NCBI RefSeq assembly: GCF_034702125.1
Contig: NC_085860.1
Span: forward strand, 21,771,484-21,835,483
Direction: 5' to 3'
DNA: 64,000 bases
Source of the DNA: Engraulis encrasicolus
Taxonomy: Eukaryota; Chordata; Actinopteri; Clupeiformes; Engraulidae
The position numbers were made by a program, and so were the translations under genes. Shown here in pieces: positions 11,173 to 38,199 of the stretch (position 1 is the first letter of the stretch; the number at the start of each line of letters is the position of its first letter). The notes under the pieces are model-generated. The model ran no database searches, had not been told where the DNA came from, and worked only from the letters and a program-made list of their open reading frames with translations.

Positions 11173-12318
11173 CTTGTGGGGTAGTGCAGGTCCAGTCCAA
11201 TAGTGGAATACAAAAAAAAGTCAAGGCTGTGCTGTACTACACACTGTGCAGTCCACCATCCATTGTAGTCCAGTGGTCAAGTAGCAGCATTTAGCAGCAT
11301 AGTTGGAGGTACAAGTCTTGTAGTGCAAGCAGTTCTTGGAAGTGGAGATCAGAAAGTGCAGGTAAGGTGCAGTCACATGAAGCAGTTCCATAGTGTGTGT
11401 GTTTGTGTGTTTTGTGGTGTTTGTGTGTGTGTTTTGTGCATGTGTGTGTGTGTGTGTTGACCGTGTAGGGAGGGGGTGCAGGGAGTTCAACATTCTGATG
11501 GCCTGGTGGATGAAGGTATTCGCCAGCCGGGTGGTTCTGGACTGTAGGCTCCCGTACCTCTTTCCGGAGGGCAGGAGACGGATCAGGTTGTGTGCTGGGT
11601 GTGTCTCATCCCTCACAATTGTGAGGGCTTTGCCGGTGAGGCGGCTGGTGTAGATGTCTTGCAGGGAGGGGAGAGGCACCTTGATGATCCTCCCAGCTAT
11701 GTTCACTACATTCGCTGCAGGGCTTTCCTGTTGTAGTTGGTGCAGCTCCCGCCCCATACAGTGATACAGCTGGTGATGATGCTTTCAATGGTTCCTCAGT
11801 AGAAGGAGGTCATGATGGCTGGTGGGGCACTGGCATACGTCAGCTTCCGCAGGAAGTAGAGGCGTTGTTGGGCTTTCTTGGCCAGGGATGTAGTGTTGGT
11901 GGTCCAGGAGAGGTCCTCACTGATGTGCACTCCAAGGAATTTCGTGCTGCTCAACCTCTCCACAGCAGCACCATCGATGGTCAGTGGCAGGAGTCGACAG
12001 GGACCTTTCTGGAAGTTGACAACAATCTCCTTTGTCTTGCTGGCATTCAGTAGGAGGTTGTTGTCACCGTGCAGTTGTGTGTGAGCAGGGTGAAGAGCAG
12101 AGGGCTTAGCACACACCCTTGTGGAGCTCCTGTGCTCAGCGTGATGGTGTCCGAGGTGTTGTTGCCGACACACACTGCTTGCGGTCTCTGGCACAGGAGG
12201 TCCAGCAGCCAGTTACAGAGGGAGGTGCTGAGGCCCAGTTTGTATATAAGCTGTTGGGGTATGATTGTATTGAATGCTGAGCTGAAGTCAATGAACAGCA
12301 TTCTCACATATGTACTCT

Positions 12319-12720
12319 AGTGGTGAAAAGGAGTTTTCATGCCCGGTGCTACACCCCTGATAAATAGGCCTAGTCAGATAGCCAGACAGGGAACGTGTTG
12401 TACTTGTGTTAGTGTATAATAAGTTTCCCAGCTGTCAGACTAGCCACAACAACTGTTGAGGGACTGTTTTTCATTCACCATCCCAAATGAGATTGCAAAT
12501 GAGAAAATTACATTAGAATTGTGCAGGCAAAAGAGGACAGTCAGCAAAATTGGAATCCACCCAATATGAGATTATCCCCTCATTATCTGCAACTGAGCCC
12601 CCAATATTTGGACTGAGCTCGTATTTTTACATATGGGGTCGGCGCAGATGACATAACAATGGCATAAAAAAGGGACACCTCAAAGGCCGACCGTTATTCC
12701 GCTTATCACCCGGTTGGTAG
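12319..12720. other. Unassigned sequence upstream of copy 2
   Basis: No recognisable gene. It contains a TAGGCCTA octamer at 12367. The first ~45 bp after it (12722-12765) is the left end of the MITE family seen at 7421, and homology with the upstream region of copy 1 starts only about 12766. Confidence 0.5.
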
Positions 12721-12816
12721 TATTTAAAGGTGCATGGTGTAAGATTTTTAGTTGTTTATTCATAACACTGGCTGCATCCATAACTGTAATTGTTTGTTTG
12801 TTTCTCTTTCTTTCAG

Positions 12817-14796
12817 ACAAGAGATTGTATCTTGCACAAAAGCGCATCATAAAAAATACCATGGATGATAACGTTCCAGAAAGTACAGAAGAGAGGTCAG
12901 AAAGCAGAGGGAATGTTTCATCACACAATAAGATGGTGCATGCAAACTCCCCTGTCTGCAATGCCCAAGCCAGTACATCTGAATTAGAAAATGATGCTAC
13001 TTTTGACCTTCCAAATCAGAGTTCCACTGACCAGGATGATGTGCCACAAAGTGATGATGAGGAAGAAGTACAACAAATGGTCAGCAATCCTGGCTCTGAG
13101 AAGAATGTGAAAAAAAGACTGTACAATAAAAGACAATATTGTCTCTACTGCAAGAAACCTTACTCTAAAATCTCCAGACATCTAGAACGGAAACATTCTA
13201 AGGAACCTGATGTGGCAAGGGCAATTGGATTTCCTAAGAACTCGAAGGAGAGACAGTTGCATCTAAAACTCCTTCGAAACAGAGGGAATTTGGCACACAA
13301 TGCTAAGGTCGTACAAACAGGAGAAGGGAATTTGGTAGCATGCAAGACACCAAAATATGGGATGCAGACGCACGACTTTGCACCTTGTACATTCTGCCAG
13401 GGACTATTCACAAAAAAGGTCTTATGGCGACATGTGAGGATATGTGAGTTTAGGCCAGACGATTTCAAAGCCAGACCAGGTAGAAACCGAGTGCTGTCTG
13501 TGTGTGCTCTACCACTTATCAAGACGGACATTAGTCACTTCCAGGAAGACTTCCAAGAAGTGGTGAAGCAAATGACCCCAGATCAGGTCTCCATTGAAGT
13601 GATGAAAGACAAAAACATAATGAGGTTCGGACATCAATTGTACAGAAAACTTCGTAACAGTGATGCCAAGGATGAGTACATTAGACAAAGGATGAGAGAG
13701 CTCGGAAGACTCCTCTTGAGTGCTAAGAAAGTGACAAATAATCTCAAAACCTTAAATGATTTGATCAAGCCTAAAAACTTCATGCAAACGGTGAAGTCTG
13801 TGAAGGATGTTGCTGGTTATGTGGGAAAAACAAACATGTATAAAAGCCCAACACTTGCCCTGAAACTAGGGCATAGTTTATCAAAAATAGCAGCACTTGT
13901 TGAAAGCAATGCACTTATCGAAGGTGACTTGGACACTGCTGAAGCTGCTGGAAATTTCCGCAAAATCTACAATGCCAAGTGGAATGAACTGGTTTCTGCC
14001 ACTGCCAACAGGACCCTTGAAATGGCACAGAACCAGGGGAACTGGGATTCTCCTCTAGTTCTGCCTTTTACAGATGATGTGAGAAAGTTACATTCATATC
14101 TAAATGATAAGTCACGGGAGTACTACAAGGCCTTATCTACAAATGCTAGCACTGAGAATTGGGCAAACCTTACAAAGGTCACCTTGACCAAGATAATATT
14201 GTTTAATCGTTGGAGAAGTGGGGAAGTGTCTAAAATGTTGCTCTCCAGCTTCATCGTGATCGATCAATCAGAACCAAATTCAGAGGTAATAGCGGGGCTC
14301 TCGAGCTTGCAACAGAAGCTATGTAATCACTTTCAGAGGTTGGAAATACGAGGCGACTGTGACAGAAAATTTGCCCTTCTCCTTACTCCAGACATGTGCA
14401 AATCACTAGAGCTCCTTGTGGAAAAACGGGATGCTTGCGGGGTAGAGGAGGAGAATCCTTACTTCTTTGCAAGACCAGCTGGGGCGTCCTACTTCCGTGC
14501 AGCTTACTGTTTACGGCACTATGCTGTAGCGTGTGGTGCTAAGAGTGCAGATAATTTGTGCTCCCCAAAGTATCGAGACCGAGTTTGGACCATCTCGAAG
14601 GTGCTGAATCTGACCAGCACCGAACTGAAGCACTTTCTTGGTTTTCCCATTCCAATCATCCAAGAACAGGTTTATCATCTACCTGAGGGCACCTTGCAAC
14701 TTGCTAAAGTATGCAAAGTTTTACTGGCATTTGAAAGGGGACAGCATGCAGAGCTACAAGGAAAGACGCTAGATGATATCTACATTGACTCCGATG
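12817..14796 (+). CDS. Copy 2, exon 1 (coding from 12861)
   Basis: Open frame with one finger pair (CLYC near 13139, CTFC near 13389) and the recombinase-like domain. It has the same replaced positions as copy 1: RDR where family members have RKH, and LGF where they have LGH. The sequence before the candidate tyrosine reads IIQEQVYHLPE, against IVHEQVYHLPE in copy 1. The donor is GATG|GTAAGG at 14797. As in copy 1, reading through gives a short tail, ending in a stop at 14844. Confidence 0.85.
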
Positions 14797-17771
14797 GTAA
14801 GGAAATTCTTTTTACATTTTTTTTCTATACTGTACATTATATTTGAATATGATTGCATTTGGAAATAGGAACTGAAATGCAAATATTAAAATTGTGCTTC
14901 CAGAGAAAGTATGGAAAATTGTGGAGGAAGAAGAAGAAGAAGATGATGATGATGATGATGATGAGACTAATACTGAATCGGGAATGAACGGTAAGAAATG
15001 TTGCTCATTAAACCTTAAAAGATCCCATTTATTTGTTTATTTTATTTTATTTTATTCATTTACATTTAGCCATTAATTTTTAAACATAAGGCATCATCTT
15101 AATATTTTATATCTAGTTTGAAGTTTGGGTAAGTTCAACATGTAAAGCCCACATTGTATTAATCCCAAAGGAAATGAATTGCATTATTCTAAGTCTAACC
15201 CAACTAAAATCCTATGAGCTTCATGAATGAAATAAAAAGAACTCTAAAAATGTGTTGTGAAATCTCAGCGGTATATATACATGTACATATAGCATTATTC
15301 TGTTATATCGCCGTAAAAAAAAAACTGTAGCTAATCCACTTACAGTATGTCTTGTTCCACCAATTCATCTCTCATGGAGAAACAAGATAATAGTTTTGGT
15401 TGTGCTTGAGAAAAAAATGTATAATGCTTATGTAGTTTAATTTGATGTCTTTAGGTGGCCATGAAGCGCAAATGTTAACCAGGGCTCAGTCCGTATTAAC
15501 ACAGAACGCTAGTAATGCCATTCCAGGCTATTCCAGGCAAGGTCAATCAGCACCAAGAAAATGGATCAGAGGTATCGTCCCATTTATGTTCTATAATATT
15601 GGTTCATCATCTTTGATATTGATGGCAATTGATAACTGCTGTAATAGTATTAAAGCTGCAGACCTGTCATAGACAAACACTGACAAACCTGATCTATTAT
15701 AAGATGATGCACTAGGTTTTTTTTTGAGACTTCAAATAATGTTCACTAATTTTTTCCAGCAAATTATTTGGGCTTTGCCACAAATGATGACACTTATTTG
15801 GTTACATGCTGCCATTTTGACATACCACCATTCCGACATACCACCATTTCTGACATTGATGTTTAAACGTCAGGATGACGGCATCTATTTTTAGATGCGC
15901 CCACGCATCTCTATATGAGGTTTTGTCCGTCCGTGACGTGTTTGGTCCATCCGCTGTGACGCGTTTTCTCAATCATTGAAAACTGGTTCGAAATGATAAT
16001 AAACTGAAATATGATTTCCTATGAACATTTTTTGCTATTCTTGAACTCTTGGGATCATATCTGTCAGTCTATCTTTCCATTTGACTATCCATAAGTCCAT
16101 TTGTAGATCCATATGTCCTCCGCCGTGACACGTTTTCCCAATAATTGAAAATAGCTTCGAAATGATAATTAACAACTGAAATAGGATTCCCTATGCCAGT
16201 GTTTCCCAACCAGGGGTACGTGTACCACTAGGGGTATGCGAGCACAGTGCAGGGGTACTTGGAAAAATGTTATTATTATAACAAATGTATGGAGCAGTCA
16301 CATCAGGACAGAGAAAGTGATATACAACATGAATTAAGGGGTACTCATGGCACAACTAAGATGCTTAGGGGGTACGCAAGACAAAAAAGGTTGGGAAACA
16401 CTGCCCTATGCAATGTTTTGCTTTTCTTGAACTCTTGGGATCATATCTGTCCGTCTATCTGTCTATTTGACTGTCCATAAGTCCATTTGTAGGTCCATAT
16501 GTCGGTTGGTCCATAACACCTTTTAACCCGACCTCACGCAAGGCAAGCACTCGCCGTGTGAAACATCAGCTTGCTCGCATGCAGCTCAACATTTTACCAA
16601 CAACTTATTGTTGTGGCCTATTTCAAGAAATTGAGATATTAAGGCAGGGTTGTGCATTTTCTTCCCCAGAATTAAAAGGGGGTCATTTACAAACATATTG
16701 CAAGGGAGGATCATTCATTTTCTGCTGGCGGACGATGTTGACCGCACAGGTGCTTTCCGTTGCTCTCAGTACTGGCAGAGAACGAGTCTTCTGATTCTTG
16801 CTTTGCAATCGTTTGAATTTGGTGAACTCTGGCTTACAATGAAGCTGACTGACTTGTGCCTTCACGTTAAAAAGCTGGCATTGAACCATAAAGCGCATGA
16901 TTCACCCCAACAGTTTTATTTATTTATTAGCTTATTTGTCAATGTTTACATTCTTTCCCACATGCATGTGATGCTGAAAAGGCGTTATACTAATGGTTGA
17001 TGCATAGAATATGAGGAGGCCAAGGGGGCGTTTGGGCAAAAAAGGTTAAGAGCCACTGGCATAGATGGACGCATCTGTTGTCCGCCTGTCGGACTTGTTT
17101 TCATACAACATGCATGAAATTGCATTAAAATTGTACTAAAATATTTCTGTCAATTATTAGGTGTGAAGAAATGTAAGCCGGCCTCCATATCCCTGAAGAA
17201 CAAGTATTTAAAGGGCAGGAGGCTGGTCAGAGAGAAGAGGAGTGAGGCCGCTGCAAAGGACTGTGATGGGCAGCAGTTCTCATTCATGGGCCTCTTGGAG
17301 AACGTAGGAGAAGAAACGGTTACGGCCTCTTACATGTCACAGTCCGAGCCATCATTCCAATCCTTCTCCCAGCCCCTGTCACAATGCGGCTCACAATCCC
17401 AATCCCAGTCAGAGTCATGGTTTGAGCCCCTTTCCCACTTCACTCAACAGGCCACACCAGTAGACCAGAACTCCTATCCTCTTCAGCCCCAATCCACGCC
17501 ACAGTGTCAGTCTACACCAGGGGCGGTAATGGAGGGGCCGTCCACAGCCACGGCTCCACAGGGCACTGGGAGGAGGAGGACTAGACCAGACCAGGGACAG
17601 ATGGACAGTTTTGAGAGTAGTGTAATGTCTGTCATCCAGCAGAACATGAATGAAGAGACCCTCTTTCTGCTCAGTCTGGCTCCTCGGCTTCGTGGCCTAC
17701 CGGGGGAGAAGAGGACCCAGGTGAAAATGGATTTCCTTACCAGCTTACAAAGGGCTGAGTTTCCAGAGTGA
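12861..17771 (+). CDS. Zinc-finger / tyrosine-recombinase-like / BESS-like protein, copy 2 (four exons, 916 aa)
   Basis: Whole-gene entry. Coding exons are 12861-14796, 14904-14990, 15455-15571 and 17161-17771. The sum is 2751 nt, in frame throughout, with the same phase-1 GT-AG introns as copy 1. The start is the ACCATGG at 12861, after an acceptor ending at 12816; the in-frame extension back to 12714 lies in a MITE remnant and polypyrimidine tract. One zinc-finger module (about residues 90-195), then the recombinase-like domain (box I arginine near 449, YRDRVWT near 570, candidate tyrosine near 604), then the BESS-like tail. It differs from copy 1 by scattered substitutions and by lacking the second zinc-finger module. 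Both open frames are intact, which argues that the gene is or was recently under selection. Role unknown. Confidence 0.8.
14904..14990 (+). CDS. Copy 2, exon 2 (acidic, 87 nt)
   Basis: Acceptor TTCCAG, donor GTAAGA. It is 21 nt longer than the copy 1 exon because of runs of GAA and GAT codons, so the difference is exactly seven codons and keeps the frame. Confidence 0.75.
15455..15571 (+). CDS. Copy 2, exon 3 (117 nt)
   Basis: Acceptor GTCTTTAG, donor GTATCG. It encodes GGHEAQMLTRAQSVLTQNAS and QGQSAPRKWIR. It is collinear with copy 1 exon 3 without indels. Confidence 0.75.
15572..17160 (+). other. Copy 2 intron 3
   Basis: 1589 bp. It includes a local duplication (about 15965-16125 and 16145-16190 plus 16412-16510, sharing CTTGAACTCTTGGGATCATA) and a small hAT-like MITE at 16197-16403 that is absent from copy 1. 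Open frames at 16558-17000 have no recognisable content. Confidence 0.6.
16197..16403. mobile_element. hAT-like MITE with perfect 8-bp target duplication
   Basis: Ends CAGTGTTTCCCAACC and GGTTGGGAAACACTG are exact inverted repeats. CCCTATGC flanks both sides (16189-16196 and 16404-16411). 207 bp, non-coding. It splits the second copy of a local duplication and is present only in copy 2. Confidence 0.92.
17161..17771 (+). CDS. Copy 2, exon 4: Ser/Gln-rich region and BESS-like C-terminus
   Basis: The acceptor CAATTATTAG ends at 17160, and the exon continues in frame from the split codon. It is nearly identical to copy 1 exon 4, with one extra codon (NSYPLQPQ against NYPLQPQ). The BESS-like end reads NEETLFLLSLAPRLRGLPGE then KRTQVKMDFLTSLQRAEF. 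The stop is TGA at 17769. Confidence 0.8.
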
Positions 17772-17969
17772 ATTGCTTTTCATGTGGAGTTGTCTGTTTT
17801 TTACCTTTTTATATTGTAATGGTCATGTGTCGTGCTTATTTATGGTACGTTTTCATATGCTGCTCTCATGCACACAATGACCGTCCAGTGTCCTCAATAG
17901 GTTGTCATTAGTACACATCCTACCTGATATTTGGGTTGGTGGGTTAAGATGTGAAACATGAAGGTTCTT

Positions 17970-18158
17970 TTTTTTCAGTATTTTTTGTTGCTTTTTGGTC
18001 TTTATTATTACAGGATAGTATGAGAGGAGACAGGAAACCATTGGGAAAGAGAGATGGGGCAAGGTCGTGAAATGACCCCGTCCGGACTCGAACCGGGGTC
18101 CCCGTGGGCATGCAAGCCCAAATGTGGGGGGGCTTAGCGCACTGCGCTAGAACTGTAA
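17970..18158 (-). mobile_element. tRNA-derived SINE in the 3' flank of copy 2
   Basis: Same family as 7795-7972: B box GGTTCGAGTCC on the minus strand, then body and A-rich tail. It is absent from the corresponding place after copy 1, so it inserted after the duplication. Confidence 0.72.
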
Positions 18159-18689
18159 CAATCATTGTCGGTCTGTAACAGGTCTGGCAGTAATATTTGA
18201 TTTAATTTCTCTCTCTGCCTCCGTTACAAGGGATAGTTTGAGCTCCACTCGAACACAATACTCTGGAAGTCTTTACTTGATGGGAAAATATAGAGTTCTA
18301 TGTCAGGGGTCTTCGATTGCGTTTTGTAAAATAGCTGCCATATGCAATATATCTGAATTTTATAGTTTATTTTTCTTTCAGGTGAGCCTATGGGGCAACC
18401 ATTTGTAATCTCATGATACAATCATGTATTCATAACAGTACCTTCATTTATTTTTTACATTATTTTTTGTTTTGTCACTGGTACTTTATTTTTGTACATT
18501 GAATTGTCTCTGTATGACAAGCGCTATACAAGTAAACTTGCCTTGTGTAGAATCCCATTGTTTTTAATGATTGCTAAAAGCACTGAGCATTAACGGTTTT
18601 AATGCAAGGCATTGGAAATGCTCCACATGGTCTATGCTAAAACAAGTTTTTAAAAAAATGCTACCATGATGTACACATAAATAGCTCAG

Positions 18690-19007
18690 ACAGTGCAAAC
18701 CTCCGCCAAGGCCATGGGGCCACAGACGCCATAATATCTACGCTGTGGAATCCTATGCCTATAATATAATGTAAGACTTTTCAAGTCCTTCTGCCTTGTT
18801 TTGTGGAGTTAGAAACTGGAATGTCAAAATTCACCCTATCCCGCAGTGGTAGGCTGAAGAATGTTTTAAAAAATTCATGGATCCGGATTGTGATCCCGAT
18901 CACTACCAAAATGTAATCACTTTTTGCTTTTGTCGTTTACAACAACTCCACAAAATTTCATTAAAATTCATTTATAACTCTTTGAGTTATCCTTGGCGGA
19001 GGTAATA
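18690..19007. repeat. Interspersed repeat with CCTCCGCCAAGG / CTTGGCGGAGG ends
   Basis: Begins AACCTCCGCCAAGG and ends CCTTGGCGGAGGT, an inverted end pair. Interior motifs (GATCCGGATTG, ACAACTCCACAAAATTTCAT) recur at 28228-28745 and as a fragment near 44038. Non-coding; likely a DNA-transposon-derived MITE. Confidence 0.6.
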
Positions 19008-19440
19008 ATAATAATAACATTCAGTAGAATGTTAGTTAAAGCTTAATTCTGTTAATGATACGGTTTACAACCAACAAATTGAAAATGTGAATTGAAAAGA
19101 TAACATGAATACGGTCCCCGTGTCCAGTGTAGGCCTAATCAGGAACTGTGACCCTTTCACTGATGCCCAATATGAATCAGGTGTCTGGTTTGCAGTCGGA
19201 CGGTGTTATGGAGCAAGAGTCGATAAAAGCAGCAGTCCAGGCGTGTATTGAAGGTTGCTTCATACTATACCCTGCGATTCAGCACACCCTTCTGAAGACG
19301 ATTCGAAAAAAGCCACCTCCATCCGAGAACTGAATGTAATGGCATTTGTTTTTTGTATTCTTTTTTTTGAACTTCTATACAAACATGTGCTTTCATGTAG
19401 GCCTAATAAAGCATCACGTCAACATAATATACATGATAAA
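19008..19440. other. Interval upstream of the transglutaminase 3' end
   Basis: A plus-strand AATAAA at 19405-19410 lies 37 bases before a minus-strand AATAAA (19447-19452). A plus-strand open frame at 19148-19333 (61 codons) might be the last exon of a convergent gene, but I do not recognise its product. Confidence 0.3.
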
Positions 19441-19446
19441 TATCTC

Positions 19447-19452
19447 TTTATT
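19447..19452 (-). terminator. Polyadenylation signal for the transglutaminase
   Basis: AATAAA on the minus strand, about 270 nt after the TAA at 19723-19725, gives a compact 3' UTR. Confidence 0.5.
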
Positions 19453-19722
19453 ACCAAACATGTAAGCATAACAGATTTCAAGAAGGCATTGATGATGACT
19501 CCAGAGTACACAATTGCAGTGCAAATATCACAATATTTCTTGTCTTAGTTAAAAACAATCACGTCATTCAATAATGCTGGCACACAGATTCAATGGAAAC
19601 TTCAGTGTCACTGTCACACCCATGGATATTGTATTTATTTATTTTCAGTGTAAAAGCATACATTTTTCAGAGAAAAAAAAAAAGATTCATCTGACATCTC
19701 AACACTGGTTTTTTGTGAATTA

Positions 19723-36294
<16,572 letters not shown>

Positions 36295-36394
36295 TTCTAA
36301 TGTCCTGTGTGTGTGAAGCTGTCAACAGATCTTCTGCGTCTTCTGATTGGTGAAAGAGTATCAATCTGTCCTCAGATTCCTCTTGTGATGGCGA

Positions 36395-36442
36395 AGCCTC
36401 ACGTGTCTGTATCTTATCTGGATGAAGAGGTCTGTATTTATA
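36395..36442 (-). promoter_or_regulatory. TATA-box promoter (minus strand)
   Basis: TATAAATA on the minus strand occupies 36435-36442. A start site about 30 bases downstream (near 36408) would give a 5' UTR of about 115 nt before the ATG at 36294. This is consistent with a TATA-type promoter for the transglutaminase gene. No other elements assigned. Confidence 0.5.
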
Positions 36443-36501
36443 AACACACAGACCCGCCTCCCTCCTTCCGCTTTCACCTCCTCCTTGCACTCTCTTCCTC
36501 T

Positions 36502-36644
<143 letters not shown>

Positions 36645-36702
36645 GTAATATGAACAAATAAATCAGACTTTATTTTTCTACTACGCGCATTGGACAAAGT
36701 TG

Positions 36703-36704
36703 TG

Positions 36705-36744
<40 letters not shown>

Positions 36745-36746
36745 TG
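36703..36746. repeat. (GTGC)n microsatellite
   Basis: Tetranucleotide run, fully alternating purine-pyrimidine. Confidence 0.9.
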
Positions 36747-38199
36747 TTCTTCGTGTCCTCCTGTATTCCACAGAATGCAAATGACGAGGAAGGATAAGGA
36801 ATATAGCAATTCATACTATCTGTGACAACGCATTGAGAAATCACATTAACGCAACAAAAGGCATTTGTGCACATAGACAGTCCAACTGTCTCTCTCCAAT
36901 CTGTCCAATCTGGTCTTGCCGATTCCCTAATTTTTTTTACACTGAACTGATCTTTACATGGTATTGGTTATCAAGGCTGCTGGCAGCTTTTACCAGACCC
37001 AGGACAAAATCACTGTCAATACAAACAATATAATGGGGACCCAAATCTGGGCATGGGGAAACTTACCTATTTGTCTCCCCGTTGCTGGGCCTGTTGGTTA
37101 TAGCCCCCACATCTTCCGATGTTAAGACCAATGCCCCATTTAGGGTCTCTCTTGGTCTCTCTTGGTCTCTCTCTCACTCTCTCTCTCTCTCTCTCTGTAT
37201 CATGGTCATTTATATCCCCTATTATGGTTGGTTATAGTCTGCCACTGCCACAGATGTTTTGTTTTACATTACCAAATTACTTTTTAAGGATGGATGGACT
37301 AGCACAATACTTTTTATAGGTAGGCCTAAATGAACAGAGCAGATTTTGGAAGCTAAGGCTTTCCAGATGGCTGACATTCAAGATGGCCGACAAAGTGGGT
37401 GGTAAAAGGTCAGTCTTCTGCCTCATTTTTGCAAGTAAATTCGGGTGAATATTTTGCAATAGCCGTTGGCACACACAGCCGTGTTCTTGACGGGTATTCC
37501 CGAATGCCCATGACAAGGGCAGAATACAATTCATGTGAACTGTGGCAACACATTGAGAAATCACTTTCTTTCATGGTGATAACGGTTGCTGCTGAGGCAA
37601 GATGAAAGGGCAAAATTATAAGGGCGGTGGAGGCTCAGGTGGAGGAGGAGCTGTTCGGCAACTCTGCCTGACCCCAGTAATGTGTCCTTGGGCAAGATAC
37701 TTCCAGTATGTCACAGTGAGTACACCCCTCACATTTTTGCAGATTTGTAAGTATATGTTTTCTTAGGACAACGTTAAAGAAATTTCACTTCGACACAACG
37801 ATTAGTAACCTGTTAACAACATATATAAACGTTTACATTTCTTGTTCACTCACAAAAAAACAAAATACAGCCATTAATGTTTTACAACATGTAACAAAAG
37901 TGAGTACAAAAGTACAAAAGTGAGTGTTATGGCATGTGATTTTATGTGTGGTCATTTTGGAGATATCCAATATAACCCGTCCGCGGGTTCCAATTAACAA
38001 TCAATGAACCCCGCAGGCGGGTTCCAATTAACAATCAGACAGCCACGGGCGGGTTGGTGCAACATCCAATCAGCATGCAGTTCTGTACTGCACAGGTGCA
38101 GCTTGTTATTGAAGCTGAAGTGTAAAAGTGTACATGCTGCCCAATATTTGCCATATTTTTGGCGTTTTTCCGCAGAACAAGTCGACTAATTTCTGCATA
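36747..38199. other. Intergenic region before the piggyBac-like remnant
   Basis: No supported gene. It has a CT tract (37144-37196), a short diverged repeat pair (36771-36846 and 37500-37566, shared CGCATTGAGAAATCAC / CACATTGAGAAATCAC) and two direct copies of GCGGGTTCCAATTAACAATC (37983-38040). Confidence 0.5.

Larger units (their letters stand above)
9389..12318 (-). pseudogene. 5'-truncated LINE (L2/Rex-like), broken and interrupted
   Basis: Minus-strand reverse transcriptase remains: [20 protein letters not shown] and [20 protein letters not shown] (12100-12307), then [20 protein letters not shown] and STKFLGVHISEDLSW (11796-12060), then the C-terminal RDETHPAHNLIRLLPSGKRY and LANTFIHQAIRMLNSL (about 11460-11610). 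The sequence jumps from the THNC motif straight to [12 protein letters not shown], with a frame change near 12060. The FADD-type catalytic motif normally between them is deleted. The 3' end on the minus strand is the fish LINE terminus GTGACAATAAAAGCTGACTT at 9389-9412. The element is also split by the foldback at 9792-11070 and by a GT microsatellite. It cannot be active. Confidence 0.8.

Noticed and set aside
16558..17000. Open frames of 78 and 116 codons within copy 2 intron 3
   Set aside because: No recognisable content and absent from copy 1; probably chance frames in inserted sequence.
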